A DNA stretch of 64,000 nt, from contig CM059584.1 in assembly GCA_030407085.1 (NCBI GenBank), forward strand, positions 142,280,001-142,344,000, read 5' to 3'. Each line of letters opens with the position of its first letter. The stretch's first letter is position 1. Shown one piece after another: positions 35,771 to 49,072 of this stretch. This DNA comes from Trichopria drosophilae. Lineage: Eukaryota > Arthropoda > Insecta > Hymenoptera > Diapriidae. The notes beneath the pieces are model-generated. The model was not told the origin of the DNA and did not search any database. It saw nothing but the letters and a program-made list of their open reading frames with translations. A program made the position numbers and the translations under genes.

Positions 35771-36986
35771 AACTAAATTCATTACGATTTTGCTCCAGGC
35801 TACTATTATTATAATCACTTGTTATATAACTTTTTGAAGACTTTTCAGAACAATGGATATATTCATTACGTACTCGATATAAGCACTGGAGTAGATCCAT
35901 GAAACAAATGATCTATTCAAAATCTCCTCATAATGTACTTATGACACAATTTATTATTATGATAATATTCTTAGTATATTCTTAAAATATCACTATGCAC
36001 ATCGTTTTCAGATTATCAGAATGATGTCGGGGTATTATATATATTTGCAGACTTAGAATATTTGCAGGTCAGCTTGCACTAGTACTACACATATTAGCAG
36101 AAAACAGTATTTCTAACACATTATTCGTACTGACATAATATCGATATATTTCCTGATGAAATGTTGGAACCATTACTATCTTAGTACTGATGATGTTCTG
36201 AAACGTAAGAAAAATTAGACGTTATCTCTATTTGAGTTTTGAGATTTTCCATATACCGTTCCTTAATCTCCCCTCATACTCTTCTAGGATTTTAACTGTA
36301 TATTAGAAATAACCAAAATAATCTTTAATGAAATCGGGTTATAAAAGTTGTTAATATTACCCTTCATTTACAGATGATATAATTATTTTGCCACTCCATG
36401 ATGGAAATTGTCTTCAGAAATTCTTATTTTTTTTAAACTTATTTTTAAGTCGGTTTTGTTCAATGATGTTTAAGGCTATAAAAATTAAGCAAAATACGGA
36501 GATTATTAAAATTTCAAATTAAATATTATATAAGAAATAAAGTTTGTGAATAAAGTGAAAAACATTATCTTATGGCTACTTCACGAGTCTTTTTTCCATA
36601 TGTTCAAGTATTAAATCTACTCAAAGGTGTTACAAGTTATTATTTACAACTTCAAATGAAAAGTTGCAGACATAATATCTCCAGTTAAAATCATCTCAAA
36701 TATGGATCCAAAAAAGATTCTTAAAATATATGCTAGTGGCTATAGCTGGAAGTAGAATTAAAGGTTTTTTGCATTAAAAAAAGGAAAATGACAGAATGTT
36801 CAATTTTTATCCGCTTTTTAACCCTGAAATCTTCTAAAAAATATGTTAATAATGAACGAAAAAAATTATGATCCTATTTTAGTGGCTGTCACACATGTTG
36901 AAAACAATCTCTAAAAATTTAGACTAGGTTGGTTAAATAGTTCTCCCAAAGTCGTGTCAGTAAATTATAAAAAACGCCTCGATCGA
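35771..36986. other. AT-rich non-coding DNA
   Basis: No supported feature. Confidence 0.6.
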
Positions 36987-37996
36987 TAACACTGGTCAAC
37001 AAATTTGAAACAATTTTTACGAGCTAATTTTTATTAATTTGGGGTCGCTGAATCCGAATCCGATAATGACAATTTGTTATTAGCTCTTGATTTCACGGAA
37101 CACGGGGTCAAAGTTCGAAAAAATGCCGTTTTATGCAATGTTTGATTGAGATAGTATATATTTCGACAGGAATGAGGTAACACTTTCAATAATAGCTTAA
37201 AATAATGCTTATATCCCTTATTTTATGGTAAAAAATGTGATACAACCAAGTGAACAAAATAGTGCTTTAAATGGCAATTTGTTTGTATGCGTGAAATGCT
37301 CGTCTCACTGTTACTCTCTGTATCTACTGCGCCCTATCGCGCTGTGGATGAAGTCAATCGGAGCGAGCGGTCTTAAATCGAACGTGACAAGTACAAAAAT
37401 GCATTATTCTTTATATGTTTGAGAGGAAATTAGTAACTATTTTCTCCGCCAGGATTGCCCACTAACTCGAGGCCACATTTCGTATCCGCTATAGAAATGA
37501 GATTTCGTTTGATATGTAAGGAGAGCCGTTATTAGCTGTCTGCATCAATCTATTAATATAATTATGCTCAGAAGTATCTGTAGTTACGGTATATAAGCGA
37601 GAAATTTATAAAGATATTATTCATATTGACTTCATCCACAGCGCGATAGGGCGCAGTAGATAGAGACGGTACCAGTGAGACGAGCATTTCACACATACAA
37701 ACAAGTTGCCATTTAAAGCACTTTTTTGTTTACTTGGTTGTATTACATTTTCTACCGTAAAATAAGAGCTAGAAGCATTGTTTTAATCTATCACTGAAAC
37801 TAGTACCTCATTTCTATCGAAAGACATATTATCTCAAACATTGCATAATACAGCGGTTTTTCGAACTTTGACCCCGTGTTTCGTGGAACCAAGAGCTAAT
37901 AACAAATTTTCATTATCGGATTCGGATTCAGCGGCCCCAAATTTACAAAGATTAGTTCATTTCATCTCCGAAAGATTTTCGTGTTGACCAGTGTAA
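36987..37996. mobile_element. 1-kb foldback element with CACTGG ends
   Basis: The element spans 36990-37993, starts CACTGGTCAAC and ends with its exact reverse complement. TAA flanks it as a direct repeat at 36987-36989 and 37994-37996. The arms are about 370 bp each (36990-37358 and 37625-37993) around a spacer of about 266 bp, with strong arm similarity, for example GCGCCCTATCGCGCTGTGG in the left arm and its complement in the right. A 3-bp TAA duplication fits PIF/Harbinger-type insertion, whereas the CACTG start resembles CMC/Chapaev-type termini, so the superfamily is unresolved. A 65-codon frame (37225-37422) runs from the left arm into the spacer and is not a credible gene. Confidence 0.85.
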
Positions 37997-39089
37997 TAGA
38001 TTTACAACTAGTTCTACCTTCTTTTTATATACTGAAGGTGCCAAAGATGATTTTTTTTGGAATATTGAAAATTTAAAAAAAAATACACCACTAAAGTGAA
38101 CTTAAACAAATTAGTATTAAAGTTTTAATTTTGACAATTTTATGCCACAATTTAGTAGAAAACAATAATAATAAAAAATATATTATTTCCCGCGAAAAAA
38201 ATAATTATATTCAAGTCCTAACGCGATATGATATTCCATGGTTTGAGTAAAAACAATCATCATAAATAACGCTGCAAGCATAAATAGTCGAGATAAGTTC
38301 TATTAGAAAATCCTTATAATTACAGAAAATGTACTTAAATATACACTAACTTATGAAATATAATGCAATAAGAAAAAATAATGAGAACGTAACTAGTTAA
38401 TGCATACAGACGAGCCGTAAATCACATACTAGTCTCATCGCTGAAAGAGAGAGGGCATAATAAATACCTTATCTTTTGGGGGTTGAAATAGTTTTTGACA
38501 ATTGATAATCTTAGATCTGTCTGCAAAATACTACCTATTGTCTTTTTTTCTAAAGAAGGTTTATATAAACTATAAAGATGGTTGAAAAGGCGTTGTTTAA
38601 AATGTATAAACAAATGCAATAAGAGACATGTCATGGTGATGGGAAAAACGATTTATTTTATTTTTATAAGTATTGTACGTATATTGTCATTCCGGAGCTT
38701 TCATGGTCTTTTTTCCCTGTCATTTTTCTTTTCGAATATACTTTTGTATGCTTTTCGATTATATATCTTCGATATTTATTCGTGGAACCAACATTTCTCT
38801 GAATGTTTACCCCCAGAACATGAATATGACATAAAAAATAGTCCTCGCTTATTGAATTTCACAGATAAGATAAAAAAGGTTATTTAGCGCTAAAAAACGA
38901 GAATATACTTTTTCTCTGTAGGAGATCACTAATTTCTTATATATATTTTACGTGTTCTCCCGGAAAAAATTCTATCCTGAAGGCATATCTTGGGTGCAAA
39001 AACAACCTAACTCTAAACTCTGAACTTAACTATTTTCAGTTAAATGTATTTAAAGTTGTGAAACTGTTATTTTACGATTTCAATAACAA
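37997..39089. other. AT-rich non-coding DNA
   Basis: The frame 38582-38887 (101 codons) starts at TTG, is hydrophobic and has no family resemblance. Nothing else is supported. Confidence 0.5.
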
Positions 39090-39240
39090 TTTAGAAAAAA
39101 AATTTTTTGTCACACCGCCACGAAAAGTCCATCTTTTCGCCCGGAAAGGAGGGCGGAAAGTGCCCGATTGCCGCCCGATCAGATGACGATGAGCATCACC
39201 GGACGGAAAAAATGTTGCCGCTCGGTGACGTCATTTAGCT
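39090..39240. other. Short GC-rich patch next to a TIR element
   Basis: CpG-rich patch with CCGCCCGATC- and CGGACGG-type words abutting the left end of the next element. It may be part of a larger composite repeat or an unrelated insertion. No frame or RNA structure is recognised. Confidence 0.35.
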
Positions 39241-39245
39241 ACATA

Positions 39246-39666
39246 TATATATGTTAAACATTTTTCCCCCTATAGGGATACATATACATAGAGGTCGGTT
39301 CCAGACCCATTTCACATGTATAAAGGTAGCTTCCAGGTCCGATGGTGCTTTCCAGCCCGGTCCTTGAAGAATTTTATGTCTAAGGGTCGTTTCCAGCCCC
39401 GGAAGTGGTACTTTCCAGGTCCGTATATACTGGGGCTGGAACACAAAATGAGTTTTATACTAGGTTAGGTTAGGTTAGGTTAGTATAGTTTGGGGGGGGG
39501 GAGCTCCGCCCCCAGTACACTCATTATACTTAGGACAATATGAGGGGAAGGCATAAAGACATAAACACACAGAATGGTCGTTTCCATCCCGGACCTGGAA
39601 CCGACCCTTTTACACACACATATATATATATATATCCCTATAAGGGGAAAAATGTTTAACATATAC
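39246..39666. mobile_element. TIR element carrying a TTAGG tract
   Basis: The ends are inverted copies: ATGTTAAACATTTTTCCCC at the left (about 39251) and its complement ending about 39663, followed inward by CTATAGGGATA and, after a TA/CA tract, GGTCGGTTCCAG. The interior holds several degenerate units of the type GGTCGTTTCCAGCCCGG in both orientations. It also holds a TAGGT tract, a 10-G run (39492-39501) and an inverted CTGGGG/CCCCAG pair. No transposase frame is present. Two short minus-strand frames reflect the repeated units. Confidence 0.7.
39461..39483 (+). repeat. Interstitial TTAGG-type tract
   Basis: A 23-base run of TAGGT units (4.6 copies), the usual insect telomere repeat. It lies inside a TIR element and is too short to be a chromosome end. 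Confidence 0.9.
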
Positions 39667-41029
39667 AGTCTTATTTTCATCCTTCAAATACGTTGTATAG
39701 AACGACTTGAATTACGTGTACGGTTTAAATTGAATCTTTAAAGTTTTCAATAGTTTACATTCTATTTACGTGACTATTTCACAATTCGTTGTTGTACATT
39801 AAAAAGGTAATGGCGGTAAACAAACGTCCATTGATCAAAGCAATCGCCAAATGTTTTCAATATACAAACGGTCCCTAGATTTTAAGCATCGATTACACAG
39901 AAAATTGTGGTCAGTAACACACTTGTTGGTAGTGCTCAAGTACAAATTTGTTCGATGAAGCAACCGTCTTGTAAGCTTCTAAATTGTGAGAAACTATTAT
40001 AATGCAATCAGAAAACATCTCGAGAGCAATGTTTTTTTGCATGAAATAGTAATAAATCAAAATATGTTTGCAAACCAATTGCTCAGAATTTGGTAAAATT
40101 CATTTTCACTTAAAATCAATATAAGCAGTTAGTGCACCCCTCTGTTGTTACAATTTTGAAACCGCATTTCAATTCCGAAATTTCTCTTCGAAATTAATTT
40201 TTAAATCTAGTCAACGGTATACACTACTTGTGCAGTACTAAAAAAGCATGCAAAAGAAGATGAATCTGAATAAATAATCATGAAAGTTTATAATTTGTGG
40301 AGATATGTCCATTCCTAGTTTATATTAATATTTATCTTGATGCAAAGGATAGCATTAGCTGAACCTTGCTCAGTTGCCTGCAAAGTGGACAAAGGGAACA
40401 TTCCTCAAGGTTTGCGGTTAATGTTACTGCCACTGGAGATATGATGGTTTACTTGCGTAGTTGCATTCAAACTTTATCACAAATTGAATATTAGTCTGAT
40501 TTAATTACCAAATAGAACAAACACGAATTTAGGCAGATAGTCATGGAAATTGAAGTGAGAAACAATAATAACAGAAGACAATGAATTATTTAAATTTGGT
40601 TTATTTAAATGCTTCAGTCATACATCTTTTTTATCGTTGCTTTTCTACGTACACATATTTCTACATTGCATATAATAGATTGTGATTTGCAAACATGCAA
40701 ATACCCTGCATTCATTTTATAGCATCTCCAATTACGATGCCAGGAGGAAAAAAGCAATGAAATTGAATTAAATAAGCATCACATAATGAGAACAAAATAC
40801 CATACACGAGCAGAGAATATAATGTACAATAATGCACTTATAAGATCCCCGTTTTCCATTCTTCCTTCTAACGTTTCCTGCATTTCATATATATTGTTAT
40901 TGCAAGTCAATGAACTTAAAGTGGATCATTGAAAAGAAGCGAAGGAATATCATGGAATAAATCTTATCGGATCCTTTGTAGAATTTACGTTAAAAGTTTT
41001 CACGCTCTGCTTTAGAGTAAGTAAGTACT
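39667..41029. other. AT-rich non-coding DNA
   Basis: No supported gene, RNA or repeat. Confidence 0.55.
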
Positions 41030-41650
41030 TGAACGAACTCATTTGTATACACGTATCCGTAACAATGATTATTTCGGACTTCCGAGCGCAAGTCTCACTT
41101 GAGCTTCGGCAAAAGTCGCAAATTGTTGTAGTTCGAGATCCGAGGAAAGAGGGGTGTCGGGAGGCTTCCAACATTGTTCCAATCTTTTATCGTGGCGAAT
41201 CGTTGGAAGGAGAAAACTTTGAAATGCACTTCGCGTTGGTGGAGTAATATTGCCCGGGTCACTTTATACAGCCAGATCGTTTTCAAAGGCAAAAGGAATC
41301 GGGCGAAAGATCCTGGAGCTGGGACATCCTACTCCCACGGAATCTCATTCAAGTTCGTAGTTCACCACACCTGTCTCCCGTTTGTTCTCTTAGGATTTAC
41401 CGTTTCCATGCAGTGAGGCAATAATCACATTACCGTCCCCGTTCCATCTCACATTCCTTTACACTAATCTTGTGACACGCATATTCAGCGGGTTCCTTAG
41501 AGTCGACTAGTTTTCAAGGCTTCGAACCGTTGAAAGCACCGGAAACGGAGAAATTGTACCGAAAAACGTTTCCAACGGATGGTCGTAAGCTCGAATCTTA
41601 CTCTGGTTATTGTTACGAGACCGAACCCGAGCACGCTCGAGTATTCACTT
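41030..41650. other. GC-rich island I
   Basis: GC-richer, CpG-containing block. Overlapping frames are open on both strands (plus 41029-41247 and 41174-41416, minus 40950-41174 and 41095-41292), none with a recognisable domain. Candidate conserved or regulatory DNA by composition only. Confidence 0.4.
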
Positions 41651-41879
41651 TCTATAAAGATTATACTTTGAGATATTTACATACACTGAGGAAAGTGTTT
41701 TGTTAACAGTTAATGTAATAGGTTCACAGTAAAGTGAACAGAATTTATAACTAGAATTTAATATACAGTACTTTTACTTAATTTGCATTCAGTTAATAGT
41801 TAATAGTCGATTTTAACTATTTAAGATACTCGACAAGAATTAATATTCAATAACCAAACCGACTGGTTGTGCGTTTCTA

Positions 41880-42070
41880 CACTGAAAAAAACGCCGCGGA
41901 ACAACTATTTTCCCGTATTAACTCAATCCTTACTAAAATAACAAGGATTCCTTTTTAGGACAGCTGGATAACCTCGCTGTTATAAAAATAGGAAATTTGC
42001 TTCCTTAAGAGTACAGACAATTTTTTAAATAACAAGGAATCCTTGTTAAACTAGGAACAGAGATGCAGTT
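41880..42070. repeat. Possible element end with AACAAGGATTCC inverted motifs
   Basis: Starts CACTGAAAAAAACGCC. It contains AACAAGGATTCC near 41940 and a local palindrome AACAAGGAATCCTTGTT at about 42032-42048. This hints at a small eroded element, but no matching far end was found. Confidence 0.3.
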
Positions 42071-43110
42071 ATATTAGTAGATGATCTAATGCATAATACC
42101 AGAGTAATAATCTCTGTCAATACAGAAGTGATAAATTATATTCAATTAACCAGGTTTCTTAACTATGAAGTAAGGTTATACGTATAGTTGCTATACAAAT
42201 ATTATGCTTAATAAGATAAATAAAACAATATACTGTTTGAAATGGCAAGCATGTTCATATCTATGAGTCACTTCGAATGTCTAATACATGTACCCTTTAC
42301 ATTTAATTTACATTTAATTCTGTAATAAGCTCGATCAATAAAATACATTAAATTGATTTTATTCAAAGTCATTACAGTTCAATTGTAATTTCTTAAATTT
42401 AATTATTTTTAATGAACATTATTTATAATATGATATAAATATATATTTTGATTCTGAGCTTTTGAATATTGATTATAATTTAACAGATCTGTATAAATGC
42501 AGAAATGAAAGAAAACATCCTCCTTCCGTAGAAAATATTTTTATCTACCTTCGACTTTCGGTAGCTGAAATCTATTATCTCTTTTGATGATTGAAAATCT
42601 GTGAGATCAAGTAATGAATTAAGCCTTAAATAATTAATCGATAAGAAATGTGCACTAATGTGTTTAATGTTATTCAAGGCATATTAAATTAGTTTTCTAA
42701 GGTACAGTTGATTTGAACTAATTCAACTGATAGTATTACATGCTCTCAGCAAACCAATTGTAAAATTAAAGAAAAATAAATAAATATAAAACTTATGCTG
42801 AACAATAAAATGAATGAAAAATGACACAATTTGTTCTGATTATGTCGCTTCTAATTTATTTTCAAAATTACTTTATAACCTTGTCTCGAGTTATAACAAA
42901 TTCTCATGAGTCTGAAAAAATTTGATTGGATCAAATATCATAACTTGTATTCCAAGAAAATGTTCAATAATACAGAGGTCCAAATTGAGGACAGACTCGA
43001 CTTTTCCAACATTTTTTTAACACTTCACTTACACTTGTTTTAGACGTACAAAATTTTAACGACAAATTTCAGATCTCTTAATAAACTTAAATATTTTTTA
43101 ATATATTCCG

Positions 43111-43143
43111 TATAGAGATATATATTATTAGTATATCTCTATA
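43111..43143. repeat. Perfect 12-bp stem-loop
   Basis: TATAGAGATATA and TATATCTCTATA flank a 9-base loop. AT-rich, and may be chance. Confidence 0.6.
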
Positions 43144-43354
43144 AAAAGGAATTTGAAAAAGGAACTTCACATCAGAAAAATGGAACTGACAATCAGTCAT
43201 TCCTTACGCTGAGTATTCCAGTCTGCTCTAAGAGCTGCGAAGAGGCCTAAGTAATGCACTTTTTAATGTAAGTTCATTATTCATTAATTAATTGTTATTA
43301 TGTGGTAATAATAAAACTTTCATTGAAAGAGCTAGTACATTTCAGTCATTTGTC

Positions 43355-43370
43355 GATATGTCGACATATC
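43355..43370. repeat. Perfect 16-bp palindrome
   Basis: GATATGTCGACATATC reads the same on both strands. Function unknown. Confidence 0.6.
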
Positions 43371-43760
43371 AAAATTAATATGTATAGATGAATCATGTAT
43401 GTGCAGGTTTGACACTATATCCTACAGTTGGAGGTTATGTTTATTCTGAGGAAACTGCCTTATCTTTAAAAAAGACATCTTTTAGATATCTTTTAGACAT
43501 GCCCTCGTAGAAATTTTTATTGGGATGAAGATGAAATTACAAGTAATACATACGACAATACATACATATGTATGTAGCTGTATCGTATTAACACGTAGTT
43601 CTAGCAATGAACAGATTCTTTGTTCTTGCAAATAATTATCTATTTTTACTTCTATTAACCCTGTTGCTAAAAGAATAATATATCTTTATCAAAACGTTAC
43701 TTCTTTATTGTTAGATGAATCGGGAAAACTACCTAACCTTACTAGGTAACCTTATTGAAG

Positions 43761-43780
43761 CCTTGCACACGGGTGCAAGG
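43761..43780. repeat. Perfect 8-bp GC-containing hairpin followed by T-run
   Basis: CCTTGCAC and GTGCAAGG around a 4-base loop (ACGG), with a T-rich run soon after. It looks like a bacterial terminator in outline, but nothing else here is bacterial. Confidence 0.55.
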
Positions 43781-44540
43781 AATTTTTTTAAGTGTACTGA
43801 ACAATATGATTGGTCACAAGAATGAAACTAATTCGGTTGAAAATGCTTAAACTCGTAATGTCGCAATGCCCGTAATTTTTATTGAATTACTGCTAATACG
43901 ACAAAAATGAAAAAAATACAAGGTTCTTATTTTCGCCAATTTCGGAGTCGTTCTTTCCAATAACATTGAGAAAATTGTTATTTATATTTAAACTTTTCAG
44001 TTATACGTAAAAAATAAGACTTTTTTAGCTTCATATCAGGTTTCAGATGAGCGAATATGTATTTGAAGAGTGCACCCGATGGTTGTATTTTCAAGTTACA
44101 TTGCTATAATTATCATATTTTATGATAGTATAATTAAAATAGCGATCTATTCGACAGAATGTTCCTTAAATTATAATATCTTAATATTAATTATATTTGT
44201 GAAAAGTAATAGAAAAACAATATTTGGTTATCGTAGGCACTGAATACGACTATGAAGTCAGAAATTTAAAATTCCAAAATGTCGGATCCAAGAGGTGGAC
44301 CAGAAATGGTTAACCACGTGTATTTACCGTAAAAATGCTTATTCAGTGTGTTGGAGTCATAAAATTCAAATGTTAGGCAATTTTTAACTTCAAAATGTCG
44401 AATGGAAGTTGGTCTAGTAAATCCGCCGGGTTGAAATTTAAAAATCTAATTTCAAATTCGTAATCAGATACCCCGGAAACTTTTAGACATCAAGATTAAG
44501 ATTAAATTCATAATTATTTATGTAACGGCACTTAAAACTT

Positions 44541-44567
44541 TTAGGTTAGGAATATATCCTAACCTAA
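44541..44567. repeat. Inverted TTAGG-like hairpin
   Basis: TTAGGTTAGG and CCTAACCTAA form a 10-bp stem around a 7-base AT loop. Each arm is two telomere-type units. Confidence 0.8.
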
Positions 44568-46662
44568 GTACGCAAAGACAAATATTTTAAAATTTGTCGT
44601 TGGCCATATGTGATCTACCATTTTGCTTTATGGATTTTCAGTTGTTCTCAATTTATTGTGGTTTGGCTTCTGAATTTTGATTATACCAGCATTGGCCGGA
44701 AATCATCTGAAATACTTGTCTCAAATGTAACATTTTGTAAACTGTAATTAATTATGCAAAACTCCCCATTCTATTCCCAAATTTACTAATAAGTAGGAAA
44801 ACTATTGCTTTTGATATTTCATGTAATAATATTTAATACTGAAATATCGCACTAAATTTTCTTTTATATAATTCATGATTCTAAAACGATACAAATCTGT
44901 ACGACAAGAAAACAAATATTAAAACTTAAATAGAACTAAGGTTTGACGAAAATTAATATTACGAAACTGACACGAAAGGCGCAGTGCAGAATAGGAATTT
45001 CAATTACGAATTTTATTCGAAATAGTATATTTCTACAATGAAAATTGATCTATAACCGTGAACAATTATTTTATGAAAAATTCTCATCAAAGAAACCCGC
45101 AAATTAGAGGAATGTTGATTGTTATTTTTTAAACAATGTTCCTGAATTATAAGTTAACCAATGAATATAATTAAATGATGGTAAAACAGTTAATTAACAT
45201 TTTATTAAATAAATTCCTTTCATCATTCCTTTTATCGTAATTAAATATGTGTTGGCCGACCAGTGTTTAACTTTCAAAGTAGAAATATATCATAACTTTG
45301 GAAGATATTTATAATTGAAGTAAGGTTATGAGTTGTGGGAATGTATAAGTATTTGAGACACATTTTGATAAGAATTTAAGATCTTTATAACGATTACTAT
45401 GGTATTGCTGAAAAAAAGCCATGCGAGGCATACCAATTTCGATGTCGTTCAAAGGTTAAACCTCTATGAAAATAAAACGAATTTACAATTGAAGAGTTTT
45501 AAGGAATAAGGCCGTATTTCGAAAACAAGAGATTTGATATATTTGAATTTCACGTTTCATTTATTTGATAAAACTGTCTGTACAGTGTATGCAAGTTTCA
45601 AATAAAATATTTGAAATATTTGGAGGATCTGACGGTATAGTTGAATGGTTGATTTAAAAAAACAGCATACACGAGAATCAATATAAGATACAAATAAATA
45701 TTTTATTCTATATTATTTTATATGATTGTTTATATACAGAAGTTTTATATTATTTTTAGTTTAGACAATTTTAATGGGTGCTTACGGATGAACCAAAAAT
45801 ATGCTTTTTACCTCGAAAAGTATTTATTTCTTCAGATTAAGAATGGATACAATTTGGAAATATACCTCTGAATAATTAAAAACCGTAAAAATAAACCATG
45901 AGGAAGTTGCCAAATAAATTTCCGTTAATGTTTTATTCTGAATATGACCTTACTATATTTCGATTTCTAATACCCTAAATAAAAAATCATACATTATATA
46001 AAAAATATATATGTCTACTATTACATAACGTATGAAACACTAAAAAAGTAGCATTATGAGCTCTTTTTGCTATTGTTAAATATTGTCTGGATGATGAACA
46101 TCGACATCGAAATGGAATATCGTTGATTTTATTATCAAATAGCAAGTAGCAAAACTAAATTAAAAAGTGCCGCCAATTTAACCGTTTGGTAAATACATAA
46201 TTAACACAGATTCGGAATGCTTTTACAACTCCTTTTGCTCTAGTAACGAGTTTAATTACTTTGACTATTTATTAATTACAACAATTAGTGATTTTTAATA
46301 ATTTGTTGACTAAACATGTTTACCTTTGAATATGCGATACCTATTTTGAGTACAATCAGAATTGTTCAATATTGAATTTACAGATGAATAATCCCTTTTA
46401 ACGATTTGTAATTTGTAAATTCAGGAAATTGATTGTGACCTAAATGTCCCACTTAGTAATTTCATATAGTTTGTAATTAAACTCTGTTTATTAGCATTTA
46501 ATTTCTATACATGCATTAGATAAATTAGAAATGAGTGCACTTCGTTATTGTATTTTGTATTCGAAACGTATGCATGTATCCATCACATCCCTATGTTTTC
46601 CCCATACAGAAAGTGATCTTGTTTAATTTATGAATACACTCGTGATCCTTTGGAGGATGGAA

Positions 46663-46676
46663 CATCACATGTGATG
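46663..46676. repeat. Perfect 14-bp palindrome
   Basis: CATCACATGTGATG, a self-complementary site of unknown function. Confidence 0.5.
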
Positions 46677-49072
46677 GTAAAAAAATGTTTCGATTTTGCA
46701 TAAAAACGTCTGAGCATACAAAAATTTTCTAAGGATAATTTTAATTTCAAGCACTGTAACACTTTTGACTTACTGTGGGTTGATTCCGAAGTGTATATAA
46801 TTTATCAAGATTACTAATAGTAAGAAAGTCTAAAAAGTTCAGAAGGAGGATTCAATTTAGCGAACACGGGGTAAAAAAGAATTGTTGTGATTAATTATTC
46901 CAGATTTGGTGCACCAACAAAGAGTTTGTTGTGGGTTTAAACTTGAGTAGCCGGAGTACTCTGTCCGAGTCTACTAAAAGTATTCAAGTTGGATCAGGAA
47001 GAGAATAACTTGGTTGCGGAAAAATGTCATGACCCTTTTAGCAAAAGAACATTGGTTTGAAAATACGCCTTAATCAATCTAATAAATTCGATCTAAATCC
47101 GTCTATCACTTGTAGTTAGTAATAAAGTACAATTAGTTCGTGTAACAAACTGGATTTGTTGAGCAAACAAATTAATGTTTTTCCATAGCCAAGTGAACAC
47201 CTAAGAAAGCGCTAAAAGGCGGTAATCAAGTAGAACAAGTTGGTTTGTTATAGAAAAAAAACAGATAGTGGTCCTAACAGCTCGAAATATTAGTTCTATA
47301 TTAACAATCCGTATTGCTGAGAAATGAAAAGTTTAGTAAGAATACCAAATCCTTTCAAAAAGCAACTATCTAAATGAATATCTCATTTATAAATGTTTTA
47401 ATAAGAACATAATAGTAATAAAAATCTCAATTTAATGTTTAATAATAAAGGTTTATATTATCTTTTTTCTATATATTCCTTGAAAAGTGGTTAGTGTGCA
47501 AGAGTTCTTACCAATTGTATAATTGTATCCTTTTTACTATATTCTGCATTTCTTCTGTTCGTGAAGATGATCGATAAATAATTCGATTAAGCTTGGAATG
47601 AAACGAGAAGTTTAATTAGGCGTATTACCTCGAACTTATATTTTAAACCATTATTTTGAGGTATTAATTGTCAAGAAAATTTTCTATTTGTGTGGTTATT
47701 TACATAAATTCGGCGATTGAAAGATTTTATTATACATTATAAAGTGACCATCTTGCATAACCATTCACATTCCAATGTCATGTGGAATCAGAAAGCTGTT
47801 TTTGATGTTTTTGTAAGCTTAAGGAAAAATTTGTACGAAAATATAAAGGACAAACGAAAATAGCGCTAAAAAAATTTTCGAAGTCCAATTTTAAGCCATA
47901 AATTTTTTTTTCGAAAAGAAACCATTAATTTTACTTCTTGACAAATTGCGTGTCGGTAGTAAGAACGCGGGAAATTTTATACACGTGAACGAAACTCTTC
48001 GTAAATAAATTTGAATATTTTCATTATAATCTTTCTAAATGTTTTAATGAAAATCTATTGTAACGTCGAAACGAGAATATGTTTTTTATCACGAATTTTT
48101 AAACTTTGTAACTAATAATGGTATTTTGACAACTAAACATTTTTTATTAATTATGACGTATTCATTTCGTGAAATAATTCACTTTCTTGTTTTGACTTTA
48201 GTTAGGTACATTATTGGTAATTTTTTTGTATTTGTTACAATTGTCTTTTTCAGAATCTATCAGGAATGGAGTTATCATAACTTACTTGACAATAAGCTAT
48301 TCAGTAGATCAATTATTGTAATTGTTTATTGTTATAAATAATTTATAAACTACTTCTCAAAAGATTTTTTGTTTTAAAATGGCACTGTTGGCTTTGGAAT
48401 GCCAGCATTAAACTATTGATAGAAAATTCAGTATAGTTTTTGTTTAATGTCAAAATTAGGGTACTGTTTACCTAGACAAACGTGATGATTCGTTATGCTA
48501 GCTTGCATACAATTCTATTTTCTGATGAGAAAACTGATGGAAAACCAGGTTAGAGCTAATTTGAAATATAATGAAAAACTTATTGAAATTTGAAACTCCT
48601 CCAAAATTGGAGCATGAATAGATATACGACGATATCTTTGAAGATTTTTAAGTAATTTAAATGATTTTTGGTAGGAAAGTAGTTTTCAATAGAAGAAGAA
48701 TATTTTTACCTAGACATCTTGAAACCGGATGAAAGTTCTAGTGTAAACTACCCCCAAAATGGTTTTTGTGAAAAAAAACGTGTCTCTTAGATTCTCACCT
48801 TTTAGGATAAACCTGAACTTCACGTAAATCAGAGATTTACACTTTGGTAGGCTTACTTATAGTCGTCACTTATTCTGTTAGCGGTGGCAACAATTTTACA
48901 AGAATAGGATATTTTTATTTCTTGCATTTATATTGTTTTTTTCTATATTTTCTATTTTTTCCATAATTTCTATGTCTGTATGACTATAATAAATGACAGT
49001 CGATGGAAAATATTTGTACTTTTTCAGTACGATAACGCGAAATTCTCTGAAAGACACTGAAGATAGAACCAC

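Larger units (their letters stand above)
42071..49072. other. Long AT-rich non-coding stretch
   Basis: Seven kilobases without a supported gene. Only small palindromes stand out, listed separately. The minus frame 42480-42677 and the plus frame 48126-48341 are of chance length. Confidence 0.55.

Noticed and set aside
38582..38887. 101-codon plus-strand frame
   Set aside because: TTG start and low-complexity hydrophobic content; no splice or domain evidence.
39461..39483. Chromosome-end telomere
   Set aside because: Fewer than five units, inside a TIR element, with ordinary sequence on both sides.
43761..43800. Intrinsic (bacterial) terminator
   Set aside because: No bacterial gene context; isolated hairpin plus T-rich DNA is common in AT-rich eukaryotic sequence.
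48470..48770. TIR element from GGTACTGTTTACCTAGAC and an inverted GGTAGTTTACAC
   Set aside because: Match is short and does not extend; also partly direct-oriented, so not convincing.
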